From contig OZ004588.1 in NCBI GenBank assembly GCA_963924555.1, positions 1,860,001 to 1,924,000 of the forward strand: DNA of 64,000 bases, written 5' to 3'. Below, piece by piece: positions 54,813 through 64,000 of the stretch. The notes under the pieces were generated by a model. The model had not been told where the DNA came from. It ran no database searches and was given only the letters and a program-made list of their open reading frames with translations. The translations under genes and the position numbers were made by a program. Every line of letters starts with the position of its first letter. Position 1 is the stretch's first letter. Origin of the DNA: Crambe crambe (Eukaryota; Porifera; Demospongiae; Poecilosclerida; Crambeidae).

Positions 54813-55378
54813 ACCTGCAGCCTTTGGACATTTAGGTTTAACAAGTCTTAAATCTGTGATAGCTTCCAACTTGTAAAGATCATCCATTGATCCACCCATC
54901 TTTAGCAAAAGACATGTTTTCTTGGAGTCAGATATGATGATGTGCTTTTACATTGTATACCTATATGATGTCATGTGACAGCTGGGTTGCATATGCATAA
55001 ACCCCTTGCTGACCAATGCGGTACTGTTACCTTACTGAATATGATGTGACCTTAATCAAGTTGTTTAAATTATGTGCTGGATTTATGGAAGCATCGAAGG
55101 CTGGGTTGGATAAAGCATCAAAGTCTTACAATATTATACGCATCCTTTTGTGTATAATATTAGCAATGTGTGGATTTACAGTGTACACCCTTCCTCTCCC
55201 CCTCCACTTCACTTATTTACACTTCCACACCTTTGTTTCAACTGCTACATGCTTTTCATTGAGTGGAGTTGTACTTCCAGCACAGCTGGTCATACTTTCA
55301 AGTTTCTGAGCATCTGGTAGGTTGGAGATACTTCTTTTCATTCTAACTAATCACTGTATATTGTGTATGAAATTCCAG
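54813..55378 (+). other. Intron-like spacer, copy of 28606-29275
   Basis: Same order of strings as the spacer after copy A, including 'ccttaatcaagttgtttaaa' and 'tgttaagtgg'-poor AT stretches. No exon seen. Confidence 0.45.
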
Positions 55379-55449
55379 ATTGAGATGATGAAGTCCTCAA
55401 GGAAGAGGAGCAGTCGTAGCCATCCCTCTAAGAGACCAGACCCTTACAG
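55379..55449 (+). CDS. Basic micro-exon copy 4
   Basis: 71 nt, acceptor 'gaaattccag', donor 'ttacag|gtaacc'. It reads IEMMKSSRKRSSRSHPSKRP then DPY. Frame and length are intact; it differs from copies 2, 5 and 6 at a few residues only. Confidence 0.55.
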
Positions 55450-56588
55450 GTAACCATCAATCATTTTCAATAGTGTCTGTTGGATCCAAGCAGCCCTTAC
55501 TTGGTCACTTTCCTTTCACATGTGATTTCCTTTTGATGTGGTTTTTAACATTATTATTGTGTATCAACCACCTTCCTCCCCTTTCCATTTGCTCTTTGTG
55601 ATTGTGTGTACTAGCATGTGTGTGAATTCATGTCCTCTGTCTTTGTCTCCCCTTTAGAAGGTGCCAGTGCTTTATGTGGAAGTGGCTCACTTTGTCAAGC
55701 TCAACAATAAGGTGCCACCTATGTGCAGTGCATCCCAGTTTCATAGGTAGTATGTCTTCACTTTGTCCCTAGCATGGATAGTGGAGAGAGAGAGTTTGCA
55801 CCTCCACTGTTAATCTGGATACTGACTATTCTGTTTTTTACTTTCTAGTATTGAGACCCCTTTACCCATTTTAGCCTAGTAGTTGATAATATTATGCAAC
55901 CATTTGATCCTCAATTTCATGTAGTTGTTTGTGACCTTGTATATCCTTACCAATTAATTTTTGCATATGAACTTTGGTAGTTGAAGTTCTTAATTGCCAA
56001 ACCACCAAATTATCCATCCACATGGAAATCTGCTCTGACTTTAGCTTCTCTATGTTACACCTCTGTACTTCTTCTCAGGATTCTTGAATGTCTGGGAACC
56101 TATCCCCACTCACAATTCAACTTCCTCCACCCCTTCCTCCCTGCTGAACAAGTTGCTTGCATGAAGGAAGGACTCTCTCTGATTAGTATAATTGGTACAT
56201 TTTCTAACTGTCCCAGTTTTTCCCTAGCATGGAAGATGATGGAGTTAGTAGACATGCCACCACCGTCATTCTATTGACTTTCTAATGTTGAGACCCTTTA
56301 CCCAGCAAATGCGTATAGAGTGGGCTGGCTGTACAGGAACTTGACTTTGAATGTTGAGGTGTCTCTCCAGAGAGGTTGTAACACTTTCAGTCGATATGAT
56401 TGTTTACTTTCTGTTTCACAATGGCTCACTTTCTATTGTCCAATATCAAGCCAGTATGTTTTTAGTCTTGGAATAACTATATTTTAGGAGGGTGTCCTCT
56501 AATATGAATCCCATGCATAGTCTTAGAAAATGCTGAAGTCACAGGAATGTAATTACTGTGCAGTATAGATGTTAGTATGTGTGTGTAC
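55450..56588 (+). repeat. Array modules after micro-exon 4
   Basis: Contains 'ggtgccagtgctttatgtgg' at about 55660 and module copies at about 55765-55880 and 56225-56420. The latter includes 'cttgactttgaatgttgagg' (NLTLNVE) and 'tgtctctccagagaggttgt'. Frames are broken. Confidence 0.5.
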
Positions 56589-57153
56589 TAGCCTCGTTCC
56601 CAGGCTCTCAGTGAAACGGGAAATGTGGGGGCGGAAAGGAGAGCCTGGTTTCTACTGCAGACCGGATCCCTCACATTCCGGGGGATTTGGATTCCCTCCG
56701 TACTTTCCCGTTTTTGATTTCATCATAATTATAATTTTTGTCTAATCAGCGTTTTTTTTGTGCAAGATGGCGAGTTCGTTTCTGAGAGTGTTTCTTCTAG
56801 CGTTTCTTCAAGCGATTCAAGTTCCCACTATCCGCAAGCGCTTTCTCATGCCCTGTCAATGCTTGGTTTACCCGAACTGTTGCTGAAGGAAGAGCAGAAG
56901 CTGGCTATCCGAGCTGTATTTGATGGCAAGGATATGTTCGTGTTCGTGCCCCTGCTCTCAAGGGATCTCCGCAAAGAAGATCTGGCCAGCTCTTTGAAGC
57001 TAATTGTGACGTTTACTTAATAATTACATCATCAATCGTGTTATGAATATAATTATGTGGTCAAAATTTACACGCCCGTGCGTGCAGTAGAAACCAGGCT
57101 CTCCTTTCCGCCCCCACATTTCCCGTTTCACTGAGAGCCTGGGAACGAGGCTA
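56589..57153. mobile_element. TIR element, TAGCCTYGT family, copy 2
   Basis: Perfect or near-perfect inverted ends of about 70 bp ('tagcctcgttcccaggctct' at 56589; inverse ending 57153). GTGTGTGTAC directly flanks both ends (56579-56588 and 57154-57163), a 10-bp target duplication. Each end again has a foldable pair, 'ccaggctctc' and 'gagagcctgg'. The interior carries a short helicase-like ORF. 9-10-bp duplications are typical of Mutator-like elements, but no such transposase is present. Confidence 0.85.
56760..57020 (+). pseudogene. RecQ-like helicase N-terminal fragment inside TIR element
   Basis: An 86-codon frame (first codon ttg; the first ATG follows at 56766). After a Ser-rich start, LPELLLKEEQKLAIRAVFDG then KDMFVFVPL matches the Q-motif/F-L-x-x-x-Q-x-x-A-I region and the run-up to motif I of RecQ-type helicases. 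Where the Walker A lysine region should follow (PTGxGKS), the frame instead reads LLSRDLRKEDLASS and ends. It is a captured or internally deleted piece without ATPase function. Confidence 0.5.
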
Positions 57154-57163
57154 GTGTGTGTAC

Positions 57164-57588
57164 CCTCTCCACTTTGCTTCCTTTTCACATGTGATTTCTG
57201 TTTTGATGCGGTTTTAGCCCCTATATATATATTGTCCCATTCCTAGTATGGATAGTGCCAAGGGAGAGTTTATAGACTTGACATGGACCACGATGACTAT
57301 ACTGCACTTGTGACTTTCTAATGTTTAGACCCTTTACCCACTCTAGTATAGCGTGTCATATCCAGAGAGGTTGTCACTATCAGTAATCACTTTCTGTTTC
57401 AATTTGGATCCCTTTCTATTGTCCTGTGAGATAACCTCTAGAAGAGGGTGTGCTTAGATTTGTGAGATCACTGAAACACTGATGTTCGTATACATTGCAG
57501 ATAGAGCTGTTTTTGACAAATACACCCCCCACCCCCTCCATACTTCTTTATTCTAACTAATCACTGTATGTTGTGTATGCAATTACAG
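57164..57588 (+). repeat. Array module copy
   Basis: Module strings at about 57235-57420 with stops and deletions, then the polypyrimidine stretch 'tacttctttattctaactaa' that precedes each micro-exon. Confidence 0.5.
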
Positions 57589-57659
57589 AATGAGATGATG
57601 AAGTCCTCAAGGAAGAGGAACAGTCGTAATCATCGCTCTGAAAGAACAAACCCTTACAG
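57589..57659 (+). CDS. Basic micro-exon copy 5
   Basis: 71 nt, acceptor 'gcaattacag', donor 'ttacag|gtaacc'. Reads NEMMKSSRKRNSRNHRSERT then NPY. Intact frame. Confidence 0.55.
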
Positions 57660-58152
57660 GTAACCATCAATCCTTGTCTGTTGGATCCAAGCAGCCCTTA
57701 CTTGGTTACTTTCCTTTTTCCTTTTAATTTGATGTGGATTTTGAACATTGCAAATTGTATTTCAACCACCCCCTGCTCAAGCCTTTTTGTGGGGAACTGG
57801 CTCAGAATGAATAAGACCACCTATGTGCAGTGGATAATCAGAAGATGTGCTGCTATGCAACTGGTATCCCTCCCCCTATATGTTGTGTGGAAGGTACATG
57901 TTGAATTCAGAATGGTGATTGGTGACTAAGTGCTTATACAATGCCCTCTTAAGTTCTCCTTCACCACCAAAGACCAAGTACAACTTGGTTCTTTTGGGAG
58001 TTGTTTAGTTAGAAATATGTGGATTCATTTTTATCCTTACACAGTGAGGATTATCAATTGATCTGACAAATGACAGACCGTTCAGAGAATTGTTAGGTCA
58101 TTTGGTATTAGTGGTCTGACATCAAAGGTAGCAGACCAATTTAAACCTTGAC
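57660..58152 (+). other. Spacer
   Basis: Contains the usual post-micro-exon string 'ttggatccaagcagccctta'; otherwise nothing recognised. Confidence 0.45.
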
Positions 58153-58548
58153 ACTTCAGTGATTTTGAACTTAAAGAAGCCTACACCCAGTTATCATGTC
58201 TCCCTATTGGCTTGCTACTAGCTGGCAGTGAGCCAAGTTTAAAGTAACCACACAATTATGACCAGTCAAGAGTGACAGTTTATATAGTTAAATGGTCTGT
58301 CATTGTGTGGTTTTGTCCGGATTTTGACTGGTGACCGGCTGTTATAGTCCACTTCAGTGATTTTGAACTTAAAGAAGCCTACACCCAGTTATCATGTCTC
58401 CCTATTGGCTTGCTACTAGCTGGCAGTGAGCCAAGTTTAAAGTAACCACACAATTATGACCAGTCAAGAGTGACAGTTTATATAGTTAAATGGTCTGTCA
58501 TTGTGTGGTTTTGTCCGGATTTTGACTGGTGACCGGCTGTTATAGTCC
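58153..58548 (+). repeat. 198-bp perfect tandem duplication
   Basis: Two copies (58153-58350 and 58351-58548) starting 'acttcagtgattttgaactt' and ending 'gaccggctgttatagtcc' appear identical. Non-coding. This is either a very recent duplication or an assembly artefact. Confidence 0.9.
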
Positions 58549-59600
58549 ACTCTGTTACAGTGCACACCCCCCTCCACCTCTATAAGTTATTTCTGACTTG
58601 TTTACACTCCTTCATCAGTGCACACCTTTGTTTCAACTGTTGCATGCAGCTCATTCATTTTCATTTTTTTAGACGAAGTGGAACTGTGACACTCTCCAAT
58701 CATCCCTCTAAGAGACCAGGTAACCCATCAATCCTTTTGATGTGGTTTTTGAGGTACATCACCCCCCCCCCCTTCAAGCGTCTTTGTGATTGTATTTGTA
58801 TGTACTAGCATGTGTGTGGATTCATGTCCCCTTTAGAAGGTGTCGGTGCTTCATGTGGAATTGGCTGCAGTGCTTTAGGTACTACAATCAGTACGTCTTC
58901 TGATTGCCCCTCCCTCCCCATATATTGCACCATCTCACTTTGTCCCTAGAATGGATAGTGCTGAGAGAGAGTTCGTTGACCTGACACCTCATGGCCCACC
59001 CACTGTCAATCTAGATATGTTTTTGACTTTCTAGTGTTAACACCCTTTACCCATTTTAGCTTGTACAATCAATCTCTTGTTTAAATTCATGTAGTTGTTT
59101 GTGACTTTGTCAATCCTTACCACTTACTCTAAAATGTAATTATTCTTGAACCTTGATAGTTGAAATCCTTAATTGCCAAACCACCAAATTATCCAGCCAC
59201 ATGATTTTACGACTTTAGCTCCATGTCTCTGTATCATGGAAGTGCTGATGGAGTTAGTAGACACTGTCATTCTATTCTGTACTCATGACTTTCTAATGTT
59301 GAGACCCTTTACCCGGCTAATGTGTATAGAGTGGTAGTACGGGAACGTGACTTCGAATGCTGAGGTGTCTCTCCAGAGAGGTCGTAGCATATGATTGTTT
59401 GTTTACTCTCTGTTTCACAATGGCTCCCATAATTGTCTGGTATCAAGACAGTATGAATTGTGTGTTGTTTATTAACAATGTGTGGATTCAGTATCTTTAC
59501 AGTGTACACCAGAATTTACTACTAAACCTATGCTGTGCTCTTCTTCCCTGAAGATATTACTCTGCCTCAATACAATTTCATATTTTCTCCTTCATATCCA
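58549..59600 (+). repeat. Array module copies with degenerate micro-exon
   Basis: At about 58670-58714 a degenerate micro-exon keeps 'catccctctaagagaccagg' with its donor-like end, but its 5' half is changed. Modules follow at 58920-59060 (AEREFVDL then broken) and 59230-59420. Confidence 0.5.
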
Positions 59601-59604
59601 CCAT

Positions 59605-59762
59605 ACTGCTCCATGGTTGTTCAGTATACTACTCCATGGTTCAGTATACTACTCCATGGTTGTTCAGTATATGGTTCTCCAGTATACTACTCCATGGTTG
59701 TTCAGTATATTACTCCATGGTTGTTCAGTATACTACTCTATGGTTCTTCAGTATACTACTTA
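59605..59762 (+). repeat. ~23-bp minisatellite
   Basis: About seven units of 'tactccatggttgttcagta' plus 'tac', with shortened and point-mutated units. Open in several frames by chance (Tyr/Ser/Met-rich). Confidence 0.85.
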
Positions 59763-59824
59763 CCATGCAAGAGCAGCCAATGTTTCACCGAAGTGGTAGT
59801 GGTAACAAAATTTTATCCTATTAC

Positions 59825-60109
59825 CAGGGTTTCATACAGGAATCTTGGATAGGGGGGACTATGCATATTGGTATGCTTGTGTGAGAAATAAAGTTGCATG
59901 CCCACTTTAATTACTTTCTATGACTATCAGTGTGAAGAGTAAAATTGTGACTGTATTTTGAATCCCACTTTATGTAGGATTAGCTGTGGAAGGGAACTTG
60001 AAGGTAGTTTCCTTTTCAGGATGTGCTGTATAGACACATTCAGTAATTGGTTTGGGGGGGGGGGAATTTCAATCAATGGGGGATCTCCCCTCTTTCATAT
60101 GAAACCCTG
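59825..60109. mobile_element. Small TIR element (CAGGGTTTCATA ends)
   Basis: 'cagggtttcatacaggaat' at 59825 is matched by inverse 'atatgaaaccctg' ending 60109. 285 bp, non-coding, with a G run at about 60052-60064. A solo end of the same family is at 30582. No clear target duplication. Confidence 0.6.
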
Positions 60110-60479
60110 AATGCAACCATTTCTGCTGTGATTTCTTCTCTAAAATGCTTCTAACTCAACTGTGCTAGCATTGAGGTTCAACCCAAATCCATCCCAGCAT
60201 GATTTGCATGTCCCTACTCTCAAGTTTCCCTTTGCAAATTACCAAGGAGCACGTCCCAAAGTAATAAATCACAACTAAAAATGATTGACGTACTCATCAC
60301 AGTAGCCGACAGCTCTGCACTTGCCACATCTGAAGAGTTTCTTCCACAAACACTTTGCGGGAAAAGGAAGGACTTTAACTCGCTAAATGATGTTGATATT
60401 GGTCTCTACCCTGGTGAAGGCAGGGGGTTTTCCCCCTCTAAAAATCCCCCCTGAGCTAACACTCTTAGTCAGCACTTAG

Positions 60480-60480
<1 letters not shown>
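60110..60480. other. No gene recognised
   Basis: Short frames only. Confidence 0.45.

Positions 60481-60548
<68 letters not shown>
60481..60548 (+). repeat. (CT)n microsatellite
   Basis: Sixty-eight bases of CT dinucleotide. Confidence 0.95.
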
Positions 60549-60550
<2 letters not shown>

Positions 60551-60840
60551 GAGGATAGAACTCCTTTACATCAACCTCAATACATTTTCAATACATCATC
60601 CACCATCTCATTGTCATAATGTTATTAATGTCCCAGGAGAAACTGCAATGTCCCAATACTGTGTCTATATTGTTTAGTTGCCCAACTGTCACAGTCCATA
60701 TGGAACAGTCCCAAACTTCTGTCATAATGGTTGTCCCATCTCACTTTATCCCTAGCATGGATGGTGTTGAGAGGGGGGGCAAGGAGAAAAAGCAGAATGG
60801 CGGAAACCAAAAGTAAACCTTTAAGAAAAGGTTGTAGGGT

Positions 60841-61527
60841 TGTAGGGATGATAATAACTAGTAGCTATGTTATCAAAATAATAAAGTCAAACATGTAGCC
60901 AAATATTCATAATCTTGTTGATATTTAGATATTGACTCCAAGAATACCTAAAATGGCTTTATGACTTTCCAGCAGAGCAGAAATTATTTCATGAGGGATT
61001 ATTAGATGTGTCTGTGGGTGAAACTGTGGCCATACTAAACACGTGTAGATGGTAATATGCATTACCAAACTGAGACTTGGGGAATTGGGCTTCCTGCAAG
61101 TGTCCTCCATGCATGATAATGATGCACAGATCATGAGGAGGAATTCATGTAGTGTTGTTTGCAACCAAAACAAACACTGATATTACCTTAATGAAGGTCA
61201 CCCAAAATGGATCCATAGACTCTTTTGAGGATTGATAAGTACAAAAGATCTTAGCTGGTAGTATTTGTCCAGAAATCATACCTGTAGCTTGAGAGATATG
61301 ATTGTCTAAAAATAATAACGATAACAACAACAGAGAAGAAGAATCCAACGACTTGCTTGCCACAGTAAGCTCCCTGATCCTGAAGCTTGGTCTGCACTTT
61401 GTAGTAGGCTCTAGTAGGCTGGATAATCATTCAAGTCGCTTTTGTTAAGTCTTAAGTGGGGGAACTAGAATTTCACTTTTGTATTAGTCTATATGCAGCA
61501 TGCACAGCCATCCACGTCATCCCTACA
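60841..61527. mobile_element. Possible TIR element (TGTAGGGATGA ends)
   Basis: 'tgtagggatga' at 60841 and inverse 'tcatccctaca' ending 61527. The same 11-mer forms the tips of the arm units in the foldback at 53048-54198 and occurs next to the Helitron-like left end (about 43833). Minus-strand frames inside (61363-61145 and 61173-60925) lack a recognisable motif. Short TIRs and no visible target duplication keep this tentative. Confidence 0.45.
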
Positions 61528-63008
61528 CAGAGAGAGCTAACTGCTCTCAGTCAGCTTTATATTTGGTTTCCTTGGATTCCACCATTCTGCTATTTCCGTC
61601 ATTCCACTTTTTCTCCCTGCCCTTGAGAGGGGATTTGTAGACCTGAGCACCTCATGGCCCATCCTCTTTGATCCAAAGAGGTTGCCATATTAACACTTTC
61701 AGTTGATATGATTTTCACTTTCAGTTTTTACTGTGATCCCCTTTCTATCATCCAACTATCAATCCATAAATGTATGATATAAATTTGAATGTGTTGGGTA
61801 GAGATTTGAGGAGGGTGTGCTACGATATGGATTCATAATCCGAGCATGTTACTGAAGACCTTTTACCCAGTGCTCACTCTCCTCTATTGTTGTCCTGAGT
61901 GAGTCTGTCTTTCATAAACTACCCATACACTTTATATCTTGATATGTTTTGAATACTGGAGGGCTGAGTTGCTGCTTTGCCAAAGGGGAGACCCCCTAAA
62001 TTAGTGTTGTGTGTACCAACTGATCCTGTTATGTGTTTCATTATGCACACTATCACATGTTAATTTCCTCTGGATACCACATATGTACATGCATGCACTC
62101 GACTAATAGCTGTGTGGCAATAGCATACCATGCGCATTATAAACTAATTTCTTATGATTATTTTTTGGTAGAGTCGTACTATGTCTAGTATTGGACTTTA
62201 GACTGAAGTCCTGGTAAAGGGTCCCTATGGGTATGTTAACCATGTGGTCATTACTTGGGGGAATGATAATACTCTTGAGAGTGGGTCCACACCTATTATC
62301 ATGTGCATGCAGCTGTATGTGGAACTGTCTTTCCATGGCTCAAAAAGGTAACAGTATGCCACCTTTTTCATTCCAGTGAAGTCAATATATTTTCACATTT
62401 TCTATCACCATTATCATCCACAATCCTGTTGCTACGTAATAATCCCCCCAGGAGAAGTGTATGTCCCAATATTGTGTGTGTAAAATTATCTTGTGGTGAA
62501 TTAGTTCTTTATTCCTCTGGCATATGCAGCAACATTACAAACTACTATTCCTACTTCATTCCTAGGCCTCCTAATTTCAATAGTGAAGTTACTGAAGTAG
62601 GAATAGTAGTTTGTAGCACAATTAATTCAGCGAGCGAATGGAGCGAGTGAGCTGACTCTCAAGTCATGACTCATTGAAATTGTAAATATATAATAAATTA
62701 TATGTACGTGTACACTCCAAAATCCCCCAGGCAATGTATGTCCGGGTGGGTTGTATGGTACATGTCCTGAATTAGTAGCACTGTGCGTGCAAAATACTCC
62801 GTGTGAGTGTGTGTGGAGTCACTGACAGTGAGTGGATTGTGGATATGAACTGATGGTACGTACACGGGCACTCTTTAGAGTTGTTTGGGTAAAGAAAGGT
62901 TACATTCATATGCTGTACAATTTAGAAGATGCCAAACACCCCCACCCCACCCCCTCCACATTTTGTTTCGTTCTAGATAATCACTGTATGTTGTGTATGC
63001 AATTACAG
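61528..63008 (+). repeat. Array module and spacer
   Basis: A module copy at about 61615-61860 ('tttgtagacctgagcacctc', then 'gatttgaggagggtgtgcta' and 'ataatccgagcatgttactg'). A long hairpin lies at 62537-62617. A repeat shared in inverse orientation with about 15005-15050 is at 62630-62692. Confidence 0.5.
62537..62617. repeat. Hairpin with 22-bp stem
   Basis: 'acaaactactattcctactt' plus 'ca' is matched perfectly in reverse by 'tgaagtaggaatagtagttt' plus 'gt' around a loop of about 35 nt. Confidence 0.8.
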
Positions 63009-63079
63009 AATGAGATGATGAAGTCCTCAAGGAAGAGGAGCAGTCGTAATGGTCCCTCTAAAAGAACAAACCCTTACAG
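63009..63079 (+). CDS. Basic micro-exon copy 6
   Basis: 71 nt, acceptor 'gcaattacag', donor 'ttacag|gtaatc'. Reads NEMMKSSRKRSSRNGPSKRT then NPY. It lies upstream of the Ser-rich exon at 63350 and the death-domain exon at 63652 in the same orientation, which suggests the basic exon belongs to death-domain genes of this family. Confidence 0.55.
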
Positions 63080-63349
63080 GTAATCATCAATCCTTCTCAC
63101 CTATGTAATAGTTTCTTTAAGATCCATTTGATCCTATAAGAGGTATGCATATGTGGTAAAATGATGTGGCAGCAAGCAACCCTTACTTGGTTATCACATG
63201 TGATTTCCTTTTAATGTGGTCTTTTAGAGCATTCACCTTCTCCCCCTTCTCATACATACATACTTACGTAGAAATGTAAAGCTTGTTATTAACTTTTTCA
63301 GAAACACTCTATACTGTTACTCACAAATCACTATGCAATTTGATACAGA

Positions 63350-63430
63350 TTCAGAAGTACTGCAGCAATCCACATCACCATCCAGCCATGCATCTCTTCC
63401 AACTTGTCCTGCAATGCACACTTCACAAGG
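63350..63430 (+). CDS. Putative Ser/Pro-rich exon
   Basis: Acceptor 'gatacag' and donor 'cacaag|gttagc' bound an open segment reading SEVLQQSTSPSSHASLPTCP then AMHTSQ, ending in phase 1. It is in phase with the exon at 63652. Only splice signals and openness support it. Confidence 0.45.
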
Positions 63431-63651
63431 TTAGCTAGCTAGTTTTAATTTTTTTAAAAGCAAAAGAAATGGATCAAAATTAGCTATAGCTCTCTGGCCT
63501 AGTCACAACTTGAATAATGAAATCTGTGAGAGCGTCCTACATTACGTCACTCTTGTCTAGCTACATCTATAAATGAAAGGCTGGGATAACATTACTATAA
63601 TCAGGTCATGATCATTAGTACTTCATGGTCTTCTGTCATTTAATTCTACAG

Positions 63652-63941
63652 TGTCTTGCCCTCCTCCAAACATGACTGACTTCCGTGTTTCCCCCTACAA
63701 GACTCAAATAATATGAACTTAACCACAGAAATCGGAGCAAAGTACCTTGAATTTGGAACATTCCTCCTGGAAGACCAGACTGGTGCACAAATCAGTGCCT
63801 TTGAGGTGGAACTCTGTAGGAAAAAGCATCAACTATCGTGTGTTTCAAGAATGGCTACATGGGAAGGGAAAGCAAGATTCTGTGCTGGAAGATATTGGAC
63901 TAAATGAACTTGCTAAATCTATAAGAGGTGTTAAACTATAG
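63652..63941 (+). pseudogene. Frameshifted death-domain exon, paralogue of 27147-27466
   Basis: After the acceptor 'attctacag' the sequence reads PPPNMTDFRVSP, then, with a one-base slip at a C run near 63700, NLTTEIGAKYLEFGTFLLED and TGAQISAFEVEL. A second slip near 63830 leads to INYRVFQEWLHGKGKQ and VLEDIGLNELAKSI, ending at TAG 63939-63941. Residue by residue this follows exon 7 of the large gene, but the segment with GKKPVSWETL is missing or altered. Two frame changes plus a short deletion suggest a pseudogene, or possibly sequence errors. Confidence 0.7.
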
Positions 63942-64000
63942 AATTATAATTCTATGTGAGATTTATCTGCTATTCATAAGTTACCCAAGTGTCATTTTGC

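Noticed and set aside
59482..59884. Overlapping Tyr/Ser/Leu-rich genes
   Set aside because: They arise from the 23-bp minisatellite; three frames are open together.
60925..61363. Minus-strand transposase inside the 60.8-61.5 kb element
   Set aside because: No DDE spacing or family motif could be seen in either frame.

Overview
The window is eukaryotic nuclear DNA. Genes are broken by GT-AG introns, coding exons are small islands in AT-rich non-coding sequence, and transposons, microsatellites and long C/G runs fill the rest. The combination of death-domain exons, a Roc-COR-like GTPase with its own death domain, and P-like, pogo-like and Helitron transposons points to an early-branching animal. 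A sponge (Porifera, Amphimedon-like) is my best guess; this is inference, not identification.

Layout. (1) 1-4.6 kb: decayed copies of a repeated multi-exon gene module. (2) 4.6-27.5 kb, plus strand: one large gene reconstructed from seven exons, every junction in phase 1. In order it encodes a serine/proline-rich N-terminus, three death-like domains on separate exons, a 715-codon Roc-COR-like GTPase exon, a short linker exon and a C-terminal death domain with a poly(A) signal. Exon 1 is broken in frame by a 15-C run. Its introns hold a HIRAN-like pseudogene, a pogo-like transposase fragment, a 28-bp minisatellite, duplicated blocks and several TIR elements. (3) 27.6-38.3 kb: an array of partial copies of a gene module, with a recurrent basic 71-nt exon and a truncated second copy of the terminal death-domain exon. 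(4) 38.4-54.7 kb: a nested insertion bounded by 52-bp inverted repeats and TA dinucleotides, which splits one copy of the host repeat. Inside are a P-like element with two convergent, apparently complete genes (a 6-exon, about 788-aa transposase and a 2-exon, 412-aa partner), a Helitron-like element with one intact 2384-codon ORF (Lys-rich repeats, Rep/HUH, Pif1 helicase, two OTU domains) between ~150-bp inverted repeats, and a 1.15-kb foldback element. (5) 54.7-64 kb: more copies of the array module, small TIR elements, a 198-bp tandem duplication and, at the edge, a frameshifted death-domain exon paralogous to the one at 27.1 kb.

How it fits together: the non-transposon genes look like a locally duplicated family of death-domain signalling proteins of the innate-immune or cell-death type, with domains carried on phase 1-1 exons suited to shuffling, in a region heavily invaded by transposons. 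No tRNA, rRNA or CRISPR array was recognised.
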